From Nostoc sp. NMS8 (lineage in GTDB: Bacteria > Cyanobacteriota > Cyanobacteriia > Cyanobacteriales > Nostocaceae), in the NCBI RefSeq assembly GCF_017115045.1, contig NZ_JABXKK010000068.1, positions 186,001-250,000 on the forward strand: a stretch of 64,000 nt of DNA. The letters are read 5' to 3'. The notes below the pieces were generated by a model. The model was not told the DNA's origin. It ran no database searches and saw only the letters and a list, made by a program, of their open reading frames with translations. Below, one piece after another: positions 1-8,426 of this stretch. Positions within the stretch are counted from its first letter, which is position 1. Each line of letters opens with the position of its first letter. The position numbers and the translations under genes are program-made.

Positions 1-763
1 TGTTGAGGTCAGTTTGGGCTTTACTTGATGACGATTGACGTTCTAGCAGGTCAAGAGAATCCTCTGCTGGAAACATTTCTTGTAAGTAAGGTATAACACC
101 GACAACGGGGATACCTGTACGTTCTTCTAACCATTTTATCCCCGGATCTAGGAGCGATCGCTGTCCTCGGAATTTGTTAATTACTATACCCTTAATTAAG
201 GCGCGTTCATCTGGTTCTAATAACTCTAAAGTGCCAACAACATGGGCAAAAGCACCACCCCGGTCAATATCAACTACTAACATAGTTGGCGCATTTAAAT
301 GTTTGGCCACCCGCATATTAGTTAAATCGCGGTGCTTGAGGTTAATCTCCGCTGGACTACCGGCACCTTCACAAACCACCAAGTCAAACTCTGTTCCTAA
401 ATGCTGTAGCGATTCTTCAATTGTCCGCCATCCCAGTTCAAAATATTGCTCGTAGTAATCTGAAGCACTCACTTTGCCTACAGACCTACCTTTGATAATT
501 ACTTGAGAAGTCATATCCCCTTGGGGTTTGAGTAAAATCGGGTTCATTTCTACCCAAGGCACGACTCCCGCCGCCCAAGCTTGCACTGCTTGGGCATAGC
601 CAATTTCTCCACCACTGGCAGTCACATAAGCATTTAAAGCCATATTTTGACCTTTGAAGGGAGCCACTCGCCAACCACGCCGCGACAGAATGCGACAAAT
701 AGCTGTAGTTAAAAGTGATTTCCCTGCATGAGATGTTGTCCCCACCACCATAATTGATTTCAT
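1..763 (-). CDS. cobQ: Cobyric acid synthase, N-terminal part (cut by window edge)
   Basis: The reading frame starts at an ATG at 763 and is still open at base 1, so about 254 N-terminal residues are visible. The start MKSIMVVGTTSHAGKS is the P-loop-like nucleotide-binding motif of the CobB/CobQ amidotransferase family. It is followed by KGQNMALNAYVT, EMNPILLKPQGD and DLVVCEGAGSPAEINL, all typical of CobQ/CbiP. The enzyme amidates four side chains of adenosylcobyrinic acid a,c-diamide in cobalamin synthesis. The C-terminal glutaminase domain lies outside the window. The visible part shows no frameshift. Confidence 0.93.
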   Translation of the reverse strand, partial: MKSIMVVGTTSHAGKSLLTTAICRILSRRGWRVAPFKGQNMALNAYVTASGGEIGYAQAVQAWAAGVVPWVEMNPILLKPQGDMTSQVIIKGRSVGKVSASDYYEQYFELGWRTIEESLQHLGTEFDLVVCEGAGSPAEINLKHRDLTNMRVAKHLNAPTMLVVDIDRGGAFAHVVGTLELLEPDERALIKGIVINKFRGQRSLLDPGIKWLEERTGIPVVGVIPYLQEMFPAEDSLDLLERQSSSSKAQTDLN

Positions 764-1037
764 AGTCGCTATCACTTAGTTTTTCAAGATACAGGATTAA
801 TTTTTAGGAGCAAATAGTTATGTAACAATCCGTCCATCATTTAAAAAGCACGGCAGACCAGGAAGCAGGGGAGAGTTGAAGTAAGTTTCTCCCCTCTGCC
901 TCTTATGACCAATGCCCAATGCCCACCATAACAAACTTCAATTAGATGATTATGGTAAAGACTTCATGAATAGATGTGATGTTTCAGTATATATTGTTCC
1001 CTTTGATTCCCTAATCCTAACTCTTGGGGTTTTGATT

Positions 1038-1442
1038 CTAAAAAGGTATCCGTAACCAACGAATCACAGCATCATAGAAACGATCGCGCCATGAAGGAGT
1101 ACGCCAATTTTTTCTTTGATATTGTTCCACTAACTGGCGTCCCAAAGGAGTGAGGCGAAAACTATCTGTAATCCCCTGTCCATCGACTTCTCGCCGCAAT
1201 ACACCCACTTGAATTAGCCAGCCCAAGGCGTTATCACAAGCTAATTCTGATAAAGGACGCTTGGTATAGCCATGCTTGAGTCCATTTTCTAGAGCGATCG
1301 CAGTTAATGACACACTCTGGTGTCCCATCACTTCAAATAAAGATACATTAAAGGGTGAACACACTAGCGATCGCTCGGCTCTTTCTACTGTGCTTTGAGG
1401 ATAGACAAAAATATTTGGGTTTTGCGAATCAACAACAGGCAT
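1038..1442 (-). CDS. Conserved cyanobacterial protein, Npun_F0494-like, winged-helix-like
   Basis: This 134-residue soluble protein has no signal peptide or membrane segment. Residues about 55-115 (LACDNALGWLIQVGVLRR, then DSFRLTPLGRQLVEQY) have the pattern of a winged helix: two helices followed by a beta wing and a 'TPLGRQL' turn seen in DNA-binding or protein-interaction winged helices. It resembles the conserved cyanobacterial family named after Npun_F0494, whose function is unknown. That family name is from memory. It stands alone, divergent from the peroxiredoxin gene with an AT-rich spacer of about 190 bp. A regulatory role is possible but unproven. Confidence 0.6.
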   Translation of the reverse strand: MPVVDSQNPNIFVYPQSTVERAERSLVCSPFNVSLFEVMGHQSVSLTAIALENGLKHGYTKRPLSELACDNALGWLIQVGVLRREVDGQGITDSFRLTPLGRQLVEQYQRKNWRTPSWRDRFYDAVIRWLRIPF

Positions 1443-1635
1443 TGTGTATGGGGAGAAATTTTTCTTCTCAAAAAGATTAATTGAAGAATATATTTTTTAT
1501 TGCAACGAATAACCCATTAAACCAAAATTAGTTACTTAAAGTATAGTTATGCTATTTTTTAATAATTATTTTAATCATTATAAATTAATGTAAAATTTCA
1601 AGTGCATCAACAATCTGAAACAGGAAAGGTTAATT

Positions 1636-2073
1636 ATGCCTCTAGCAGTTGGTACGGATGCACCTGCATTTACCGCCAAAGATACAAACGGCAACACAGT
1701 CTCGTCATCTGATTTTGCCGGCAAAACGGTCGTTTTGTATTTTTACCCCAAAGATGACACGCCAGGCTGCACCAAACAAGCCTGTAGTTTTCGGGATGCC
1801 CAGTCTCAATATCAAGGTAAAGATATTGTCATCTTGGGAGTCAGTGCAGATGATCAAGTCTCCCATCAGGCATTCACCCAAAAATATAATTTGAATTTTC
1901 CCCTACTGGCTGACAGCGACAAATCGCTCATCAAAGCTTTCGATGTAGATGGTGGCGGTTATGCCAAGCGCGTCACCTACGTAATTGACCCCAGCGGCAA
2001 AATTACCCATGTTGACAGTGCTGTAAATACCACCACCCATGCTAGCGATATTTTAGCTGCACTTGGGCTGTAG
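1636..2073 (+). CDS. prxQ: Peroxiredoxin, PrxQ/Bcp type
   Basis: The 145-residue thioredoxin-fold peroxidase reduces hydrogen peroxide and alkyl hydroperoxides. The motif YPKDDTPGCTKQACSFRD gives the peroxidatic Cys45 and the resolving Cys50, five residues apart as in atypical 2-Cys PrxQ/Bcp proteins. No transit or signal peptide is present, so it should be cytosolic. The ATG at 1636 is preceded by an AGGAAAGG ribosome binding site at suitable spacing. A strong terminator follows, so the gene is probably monocistronic. Confidence 0.93.
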   Translation: MPLAVGTDAPAFTAKDTNGNTVSSSDFAGKTVVLYFYPKDDTPGCTKQACSFRDAQSQYQGKDIVILGVSADDQVSHQAFTQKYNLNFPLLADSDKSLIKAFDVDGGGYAKRVTYVIDPSGKITHVDSAVNTTTHASDILAALGL

Positions 2074-2111
2074 TTTTTTTCCTGATAATTCAGGGTTTTT
2101 TAAATAGTCTT

Positions 2112-2147
2112 AGCCCCAAGCTTCTATGGCTTGGGGTTCTTTGTTTT
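2112..2147 (+). terminator. Rho-independent terminator of prxQ
   Basis: CCCCAAGC at 2114-2121 pairs perfectly with GCTTGGGG at 2129-2136 across a 7-base loop. The stem is followed by the T-rich run TTCTTTGTTTT. It lies 40 bases after the peroxiredoxin stop codon and just before the convergent 2152-2550 gene. Confidence 0.85.
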
Positions 2148-2151
2148 GAAT

Positions 2152-2550
2152 TCAGTTACCTGATGGTGATGTAACCGATGGCTGCGTAACTGATGGTAGT
2201 ATAATCGTTTGCGAACTGGGGGTTGCTTGCTGTTGTTTACCTCGAATTAGATTTTGTTGCCTTGCTCTAAAGGCTGCTGCTGCTGAGTTTAGTTCTTCGT
2301 TCTGTTGGTCAGAATTCCAGTTGAGAGTCCCGAAATTTGCCCGATGAATCAGATCAAACATATTGAAATTGTCTGAATTGGAACGGGCGAAAGGATCGGT
2401 ATTTTGGTCTGTTGTACTATTACTGGGGAAAGCATCTGCTGGACTGCTGACTTGAGCGGAACTTGGTTGAGCCATGAGCAAGGAAGCAAAGCTAATTCCT
2501 GCTGCCGTAGCTAGAAAGAGTCTAGTAATTTGTAAAAATGGTTTTTTCAT
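2152..2550 (-). CDS. Small secreted protein of unknown function
   Basis: The 132-residue product begins with a clear signal peptide: basic MKK, a hydrophobic stretch (LFLATAAGISFASLLM) and an Ala-rich cleavage region near SSAQ at about residue 33. The mature part is polar, low in complexity and rich in Ser, Gln, Asn and Thr, with no motif I recognise. It lies about 40 bp beyond the ABC permease start on the same strand, so it could be read through from that operon. Export to the periplasm or thylakoid lumen is inferred from the signal only. Confidence 0.6.
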   Translation of the reverse strand: MKKPFLQITRLFLATAAGISFASLLMAQPSSAQVSSPADAFPSNSTTDQNTDPFARSNSDNFNMFDLIHRANFGTLNWNSDQQNEELNSAAAAFRARQQNLIRGKQQQATPSSQTIILPSVTQPSVTSPSGN

Positions 2551-2590
2551 GGGATTTTTACCCTACCTAAAATTTATCTATTTTATCTCT

Positions 2591-3478
2591 TTAAGCCAGA
2601 GTCCGCCGCAGTTGGGGTTGAATACTTAGTAAGGCGACTAGGGCAAAGCCAAACAACACCAGCAATGCTCCCCCAAAGGTGACATCGCCCCAAGGAGCCT
2701 GCATCACTACACTACCTAATTCCCAATCACTATGGAAATAGAGATAGCGAATTGGCTCGATCGCATAGCTAAGAGGATTTAGAGTAGCGATAACCTGTAA
2801 CCATTGAGGCATGAAAGATAGAGGTGCTAAAGCAGTACTAGCAAACAATAATGGTAGGTTAGTGACAAAAATCACTGCAATTAATTCAATGTGTCCGGGT
2901 AGAGCAAAAGCTAAACCGAGAGAGATGGCTGTTACACCCAAAGCTAGAAGCAAGACAATGAGAGCAATCGCACTTAAACCTGCTATATCTGGTAGTCCAG
3001 CCCCCAAGAATGCTGCTGCTGCAACAATTACGGCTGCTTGCAGCAAACTTTGGCTGATGATGAAGATTGCCGAGGCAAAGACAATAGAAAACCGCGATGC
3101 TAATGGTGCTACCAACAAACGATTCAAAAAGCCGAACTCGCGGTCAAACATTACTGGTAAACCAGCATTTAGCGCCCCAGCAAAGGCTGTAAATACAATG
3201 ATGCCAGCAGCCAAAAATTGACCGTAATTTGTTGTATTGCCAAATATACCTTTGGGAGCATTTTGAAACAATGCACCAAATAGTACTAACCACATTACTG
3301 GTTGAATAATTCCAGCAATTAAAGATGAGGGACGGCGTTGCAACTGAATAAATAAGCGACGAGTTAAAGCCAACGTCTCTTGTAGCAATTCACCGAAAAA
3401 GTTAGGCGCAACATTAGCATCTGCTTGTGGCGATGCTAATGGCTGCCAATTGATATCAGATTTAGGAGTAACGCTCAT
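2591..3478 (-). CDS. ABC-2 type transporter permease (DrrB-like)
   Basis: This integral membrane subunit has about 295 residues and six predicted hydrophobic helices. It shows the ABC-2 permease pattern, with a conserved region around FDREFGFLNRLLVAPLASR and the C-terminal helix pair. The frame can be extended to 3526, but those 16 extra codons fall in a repetitive spacer (the 'caattttggattttgg' type). The ATG at 3478 (MSVTPKSD) is therefore preferred. It follows the ATPase gene 3568-4587 on the same strand with an 89-bp gap, and the two should form one exporter. The substrate is unknown; the nearest familiar family exports drugs or lipids. Confidence 0.85.
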   Translation of the reverse strand: MSVTPKSDINWQPLASPQADANVAPNFFGELLQETLALTRRLFIQLQRRPSSLIAGIIQPVMWLVLFGALFQNAPKGIFGNTTNYGQFLAAGIIVFTAFAGALNAGLPVMFDREFGFLNRLLVAPLASRFSIVFASAIFIISQSLLQAAVIVAAAAFLGAGLPDIAGLSAIALIVLLLALGVTAISLGLAFALPGHIELIAVIFVTNLPLLFASTALAPLSFMPQWLQVIATLNPLSYAIEPIRYLYFHSDWELGSVVMQAPWGDVTFGGALLVLFGFALVALLSIQPQLRRTLA

Positions 3479-3567
3479 GGCAATTTTGGATTTTGGATTT
3501 TGAATTTTAGATTGGGCATTGGGCATTGATCAATAGTTCTTCTTTCCTACTTCCCCTGCTCCATTCT

Positions 3568-4587
3568 CTATCTCATATTCTGCTTTTTCTCAGCCTTGGG
3601 ATCGCGGGTGGCAACAGCTGCAAGTTCTGCATCCAACAAGGTGCGTCCTGTGGCGGCAAGGTAAACGTCATCGAGGCTGGGCCGAGATTGGGCGATGCCA
3701 AATATAGGCAAGCCCGCAGTATTCAGCGCTTGCTGTATATTAATCAAAACATCGTTCTGAGGTGTCACCACTAAGTTAAGGGAATTACCTTGAGCGCTAT
3801 TTATGATTACTTCTTGGACAAAGGGCAAAGGTTTCAGGAGGTTTTTGGCTTTTTCAGCTTCCTCAATGGGGGAAAACTCGCGGATTCGCAAGGTGATGCG
3901 ATCGCCCCCTACTTGATCTTTCAATTGTGAAGGTGTACCACTAGCAATCACAACGCCACGATCTATAATTGCCACGCGATCAGCTAAAGCGTCAATTTCT
4001 TCTAAATAATGGCTGGTAATTACTACCGTCGTGCCAGAGGCGCGTAATTTTCTCAAGAAATCCCATACCACAAAACGGGTTTCTATATCAAGCCCTACAG
4101 TTGGCTCATCCAACACCAAAACATCAGGTGCATGGAGCAACCCAGCAGCCAAGTCTAGGCGCTTGCGTAAACCGCCAGAGTAGGTTCCTGTCTTTTTATT
4201 GGCGTATTCTTGCAAACCGAGTAAATCTAATACTGTCTCGATACGCTGTTTGGCTACTGCGCCTGGGAGGTGATAAAGTGCTGCTTGCAATTGCAACAGT
4301 TCTTTTCCAGTCAACACCTTATCTATAGCGACTTCCTGAGCTACATAGCCTAGTCGTTGTCTTGCCACTCTGGGATTATCCAACACAGAGATCCCAGATA
4401 CTTCGATTTTGCCAGCATCCGGTGTGGTCAGCGTACACAAAGCACGCAAGGTTGTAGTTTTCCCAGCACCGTTGGGGCCTAGTAAACCGAAGATTTCTCC
4501 TGGTTCTACCTGAAAGGAAACATCTTGGACGGCAACCACTGTGCCGTAGCGCTTTTGCAAATTTTGAATGAAAACGGCGGGAGCCAT
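3568..4587 (-). CDS. ABC transporter ATP-binding protein (DrrA-like)
   Basis: The product has about 339 residues. It carries Walker A GPNGAGKTTT, a signature YSGGLRKRLDLAAGLL, Walker B VLVLDEPTVGLD and a switch His in ITSHYLEEIDALADR. The C-terminal extension (residues about 220-330) matches the DrrA-type domain with a 'RPSLDDVYLAATGR' tail. The preferred start is the ATG at 4587 (MAPAVFIQNL), preceded by GGGGAT; the frame can begin eight codons upstream. It powers the permease encoded just downstream. Confidence 0.9.
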   Translation of the reverse strand: MAPAVFIQNLQKRYGTVVAVQDVSFQVEPGEIFGLLGPNGAGKTTTLRALCTLTTPDAGKIEVSGISVLDNPRVARQRLGYVAQEVAIDKVLTGKELLQLQAALYHLPGAVAKQRIETVLDLLGLQEYANKKTGTYSGGLRKRLDLAAGLLHAPDVLVLDEPTVGLDIETRFVVWDFLRKLRASGTTVVITSHYLEEIDALADRVAIIDRGVVIASGTPSQLKDQVGGDRITLRIREFSPIEEAEKAKNLLKPLPFVQEVIINSAQGNSLNLVVTPQNDVLINIQQALNTAGLPIFGIAQSRPSLDDVYLAATGRTLLDAELAAVATRDPKAEKKQNMR

Positions 4588-4722
4588 GACAGCTGATCCC
4601 CAACTATACAAATCTCAATAAAGTCTATCCTTATTGTAGAAGGTAGGGAGTAAGGAAATAGCGCATGAGCGAAAATCTCTAAATAAATTCGCGTCATGCG
4701 CTATGCTGCCAAAAATTTTTAG

Positions 4723-5706
4723 CTATTTTAAGCAAGTTATTGGATTGCGTTTGTAGCGAAACAAACCAAATGCTAAAGCAATTAATCCTAAACCTGGAAG
4801 ATTTGTCGGCTCTGGAACCTGAGTACGAGTAGGAGGCTTAGGCGGAGTGTAGTATTTACTTGGCACATCTGGTAGATCGCCATTAAACAGATAGTTGTGA
4901 GATTCGCCATTTCCGGTTAGGGAAGCTACTACCACGTTGCCGTTAACTTGACCGTTATTGAAATTGAAATTAGCCAAAGGCGCAAGAATACTACCTAGTA
5001 TACTAATCCCACTGGCATTTATGTTTGTCGCTTCATAGAAGTTGTAAATCACCTTTTGTTTATCTGTGCCAAGGATATTGAACCCAAAGTTTTGCAGCGA
5101 CACATCCTTACCACTGATATTGACAACAATAGTCGAGTTTGCGTCCCCCTTAATTTCAAAATTGTTTGTCTTGGAGACAGATGAACCGGCAACATTAAAA
5201 ACATTGAAAGCAGTACCACTACCACTAAGGTTAATAGCACCCCAAGATTGAACTGTTGTTTTACCAGTAGGGGTTAAGGTTGCCAAATATTGAGATAGTC
5301 CTCGTAGTTGTTTCCCTGCTTCATTGAAATCGATGGGATTACCCTTGGTGAAAGTTCCCTGTGGAAATCCCACATTGCTAGACACATTGGCACTTCCTCC
5401 GTAGACAGCATTACCGTGATTGACTTGACCGTTGCTTAAAGTTAAGTTTTTTCCAGCTACTACTACGTTGCCGCTATTGCCAGAAAGTTTGCTTCCAAGT
5501 CCGCCGACGAAATTCACATTACCGCCAGCAGCAAGTTTTCCTTCAATATCTGTATATTTTTGAGTGATATCTCCCAGAACAAATACATTGTAATCAGAGG
5601 CAGCGCCTAACTCAACTGCATTCGCTCTTGCTGAGAAACCCAGCGCTAGAGTGACTACAATCGGAGTTGCTACTAATCTCCAAACATAATAGATTTTCGA
5701 TTTCAT
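4723..5706 (-). CDS. PEP-CTERM choice-of-anchor A family surface protein
   Basis: The 327-residue exported protein has an N-terminal signal peptide (cleavage near ARANA, residue 29). Its long repetitive beta-rich body starts LGAASDYNVFVLGD, the hallmark of the choice-of-anchor A domain. The C-terminus is a sorting tail: VPEPTNLPGLGLIALAFGL followed by RYKR, that is a PEP motif, a hydrophobic helix and a basic end. Such tails are cut and anchored by exosortases, and a cyanoexosortase B is encoded at 42281-43174 in this window. It is probably exported to the cell surface or extracellular matrix. The function of the body is unknown. Confidence 0.88.
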   Translation of the reverse strand: MKSKIYYVWRLVATPIVVTLALGFSARANAVELGAASDYNVFVLGDITQKYTDIEGKLAAGGNVNFVGGLGSKLSGNSGNVVVAGKNLTLSNGQVNHGNAVYGGSANVSSNVGFPQGTFTKGNPIDFNEAGKQLRGLSQYLATLTPTGKTTVQSWGAINLSGSGTAFNVFNVAGSSVSKTNNFEIKGDANSTIVVNISGKDVSLQNFGFNILGTDKQKVIYNFYEATNINASGISILGSILAPLANFNFNNGQVNGNVVVASLTGNGESHNYLFNGDLPDVPSKYYTPPKPPTRTQVPEPTNLPGLGLIALAFGLFRYKRNPITCLK

Positions 5707-5892
5707 CTTTTATTTGAGTAATCATCAATACGATCCTATGGGTATAAATAAAACATGGCATTAGTTTGCTGCTATTTTCATTGAACTTTTATAACTAGTA
5801 TAATCACTGCGTATTTTTACTTATTTTATCCCTTTAACCGCATATTTACTGTTGACTACATAATTAAATTTTTATCGCAAATAATTTATAAG

Positions 5893-7377
5893 TTAGGAGT
5901 GAAGATGTGATTTCACAACTTTCAAAGTTCTGAGGCTAATATCATTGCAACCGCTGATAAGTCCCCCCATAGCCTGGATTTGTTGTAGGTATTCCAGGAC
6001 AGATTTAGTGATGAATTCTCCTGGCATTAACACAGGAATTCCTGGGGGATAGGGACAGATGATTTCGGCACAGATGCGTTTATTTGTTTGTGGCAAAGGT
6101 AATGTTTCACTGATCGCAAAAAAAGCTTCACGGGGAGAAAGTTGTAAAGCATAACTCGGTGTTTTATCCAGGGTTTGCCAAACTTGGTTTTTAACTGTTG
6201 AATCAGTTCGGCGATATTCTTTTGCGAGGATGGTAAAACTTTGGACTAATTGCTCAATATCGGCTGAGGTATTCCCCAAACTAATGATAAAGGAGAGATG
6301 TTGCAGTGAGGCGAATTCAGCAGTAACGCCTAATTTTTCATCCAGAATTTCATCTGCCTCAAATCCAGTTAAGCCTAAAGCGGAAACTGTGACAGTTAGT
6401 CGTGTTTTATCTAAAGCCATAAAACCAGGAGATTCTCCCAAGGGAGGCATTTCCAAAACTGATAATCCAGGAATTTGACTGATTCTCGTTCTAGCTTCGT
6501 CAGCAAGTTGCAAAGTGCGAGACATCAGCATTTTTCCGTGGAGTGCCATTTGCTGACGCGCTGCATCCAAGGAAGCTAAAAGTAAATAACTAGGACTGGT
6601 AGACTGTACAAGTTGCAAAGCTTTACTGATGCGATCGCAATCTATCCTTTTACCTTGAACGTGTAGCATCGATGCTTGTGTCATCGCACCGAGTACCTTG
6701 TGGATGGATTGTACAGTTAAATCGGCACCTGCGGCTAAGGCTGGAGTTGGTAATTCGGGATGAAAAGCAAAGTGTGCGCCGTGTGCTTCATCTACAAGTA
6801 GAGGGATATTATATTGATGTGTGATGTTGGCGATCGCACTCAAATCTCCACAAACACCGTAGTATGTTGGATAAACCACCAACACTGCTTTCGCATCTGG
6901 ATGCTGTTGGAGTGCAGATTGTACAGCGTTGGGCGTGATGCTGTGGGCAATATCTAAAGCTGGATCGTATTCAGGATTGAGAAAAATTGGTATTGCACCA
7001 GAGAGAATTAAACCTGCGATCGCCGAAGAATGCACATTACGAGGCAGAATAATTTTATCGCCTGTGCCACAAGTAGAGAGAATTGCCGCTTCAATCCCAC
7101 AGGTAGAACCATTGACAAGAAACCATGTTTGCGAAGCGCCAAACGCCTCAGCTGCTAGTTGTTGTGCTTCTTGAATAACGCCTTGGGGTGCGAAGAGATT
7201 ATCTAAATCTGTTAATTCGGTTAAATCAGCGCGAAAAACGGCTTTACCAAGTAAATCAGCCAAGGGTTGAGAAATTCCCTCACCTTGTTTATGTCCTGGA
7301 GTGTAAAAAGGTGCATGAGGTCTTGCTGCATTGGCCTTTAAGGCATCTAATAGAGGTGTCTTGTTTTGATTGAGCAT
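5893..7377 (-). CDS. Orn/Lys/Arg decarboxylase family protein (PLP-dependent)
   Basis: This 494-residue fold-type I PLP enzyme opens with FYTPGHKQG, typical of the major Orn/Lys/Arg decarboxylase domain. LVDEAHGAH (Asp196) holds the PLP pyridine nitrogen, and SIHKVLGAMTQ supplies the Schiff-base Lys227. A C-terminal domain with PYPPGIPVLMPGE follows, as in the short bacterial decarboxylases without a wing domain. The likely reaction is decarboxylation of a basic amino acid to a polyamine precursor. Which substrate (arginine, lysine or ornithine) cannot be told from sequence. Confidence 0.88.
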   Translation of the reverse strand: MLNQNKTPLLDALKANAARPHAPFYTPGHKQGEGISQPLADLLGKAVFRADLTELTDLDNLFAPQGVIQEAQQLAAEAFGASQTWFLVNGSTCGIEAAILSTCGTGDKIILPRNVHSSAIAGLILSGAIPIFLNPEYDPALDIAHSITPNAVQSALQQHPDAKAVLVVYPTYYGVCGDLSAIANITHQYNIPLLVDEAHGAHFAFHPELPTPALAAGADLTVQSIHKVLGAMTQASMLHVQGKRIDCDRISKALQLVQSTSPSYLLLASLDAARQQMALHGKMLMSRTLQLADEARTRISQIPGLSVLEMPPLGESPGFMALDKTRLTVTVSALGLTGFEADEILDEKLGVTAEFASLQHLSFIISLGNTSADIEQLVQSFTILAKEYRRTDSTVKNQVWQTLDKTPSYALQLSPREAFFAISETLPLPQTNKRICAEIICPYPPGIPVLMPGEFITKSVLEYLQQIQAMGGLISGCNDISLRTLKVVKSHLHS

Positions 7378-7438
7378 TTTTTGAGAAACGAACCGTCAAT
7401 GATAAAATTTGAAGTCTGTTAGGGCATATTCATAGACC

Positions 7439-7782
7439 ATGAAATTACCCAACACTGAGAAAGCAGAGATTTCTGTGCAAAAGCTCATGGTTATTGTCTT
7501 AACCCAGAACATCCGAGTGGTAAACATAAAGCCAGAGTTTTCGCATAAATTTTAGGAATCACGCTAGAAAACGTCGATGTTTTGCGTGAACTTATTAAAA
7601 CAGCAGCAGTTACAGGTGAAATTGTTCAGCAAAGTACTACACAATTTGGTCAACAGTTTAAAGTAGATTGGATAGTACGTGACATAGACGGAATCAGACT
7701 GCGGACAATCTGGGAAACTACCGCTAATAAACCCTATACACGTTTGATTACTGCATTTGTGAAGTTAAATGAACAAAATTAA
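7439..7782 (+). pseudogene. Broken DUF6883-like gene (frameshift and nonsense codon)
   Basis: An ATG at 7439 opens MKLPNTEKAEISVQKL. Around 7488-7490 one base appears lost, because a shift of frame restores YCLNPEHPSGKHKARVFA. That frame hits TAA at 7546-7548, where a Ser codon (TCA) is expected. The same frame then continues as ILGITLENVDVLRELIKTAA to a stop at 7782. Joined, the pieces give a protein of about 114 residues resembling the DUF6883 family. A TTG-initiated 66-residue remnant from 7582 is formally open but lacks the N-terminal half. Loss of function is inferred from two independent lesions. Confidence 0.8.
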
Positions 7783-7925
7783 ATTTTTGGATACTATTGA
7801 TTATCCCAAATCCCGTTTTGTCGTAGCGTGACAAGACTAAAATCGCCTACGCAATGACATAAATAATGTTGCGTAACCACTTACTCATTTACGAGGGACT
7901 ACGCCTACACAATTTTACTTAAATT

Positions 7926-8099
7926 ATGATTTTCATGAACAAACGCATCGCGTTCATGAACAAACACATTGTTTTCATGAATAAACACATCGTTTTTATG
8001 AACAAACACATTGCGTTCATGAATAAACACATCGTTTTCATGAACAAACACATTGCGTTTATGAATAAACACATCGTTTTCATGAACAAAATTATTTAA
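7926..8099 (+). repeat. 21-bp tandem array, also open as a heptapeptide-repeat ORF
   Basis: Eight units of 21 bp, consensus TTCATGAAcAAACACATtGcg, follow each other without gaps; the last is cut short. Each unit begins with the palindrome TTCATGAA (exact in six of eight, at 7932, 7953, 7974, 8016, 8037 and 8079). Read from the ATG at 7926 the array stays open for 57 codons to TAA at 8097, encoding repeats of MNKHIVF or MNKHIAF. Most differences between units fall on third codon positions (AAC/AAT, ATC/ATT, TTC/TTT). From unit 2 on, AAC- and AAT-type units alternate, giving a 42-bp higher order. No ribosome binding site is seen. Confidence 0.85.
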
Positions 8100-8234
8100 T
8101 TAAAGGAGCAATACCTTTTTTCTACCAGACGCTACGGGTAGCTTGCTACTCCATCAGAGTACGTTAGGCTATGTGCAACAACAGAACTTTAGTCTTGTTA
8201 AGCCTGTAGCTGTAGGGTGTGTTATGCCGGAGGC

Positions 8235-8403
8235 TAAGAGGATGTTTGAAAACTATTTGACTGTGATTTTAGGCACTTGTTGATCCCCCCTAACCCCCCT
8301 TATATAACGGGGAAACCGGAATTAAAGCCCCCCTTTTTAAGGGGGGTTGGGGGGATCTAGAACGTTTTGATACCTACAATAGGACTTTTAAAACAACCTC
8401 TAA
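8235..8403. mobile_element. MITE-like element, copy 1
   Basis: The ends are TAAGAGGATGTTTGAAAACT and, inverted, TTAGAGGTTGTTTTAAAAGT. Both outer boundaries read TAA, consistent with a duplicated TA or TAA target. Inside are the phrase 'gattttaggcactt', a large hairpin (gatcccccctaacccccct against aaggggggttggggggatc) and 'ttttgatacc'. A second copy at 51756-51967 shares the ends, the internal phrase and the hairpin arms. No transposase is encoded. It sits 24 bp downstream of the membrane ATPase stop codon. Confidence 0.75.
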
Positions 8404-8426
8404 CGCACCATCCTAACTTTAAATAA

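Larger units (their letters stand above)
7783..8426. other. Repeat-rich spacer without a standard gene
   Basis: This 644-bp stretch separates the DUF6883 remnant from the membrane ATPase gene. It holds the 21-bp array (7926-8099) and a MITE-like element (8235-8403). It also holds a 20-bp sequence at 8128-8147 (gacgctacgggtagcttgct) that recurs with one change at 38485-38504, indicating a dispersed repeat family. No other coding signal was seen. Confidence 0.7.

Noticed and set aside
7932..8086. CRISPR array
   Set aside because: The 21-bp units are contiguous and have no unique spacers between them, and no cas genes are nearby.
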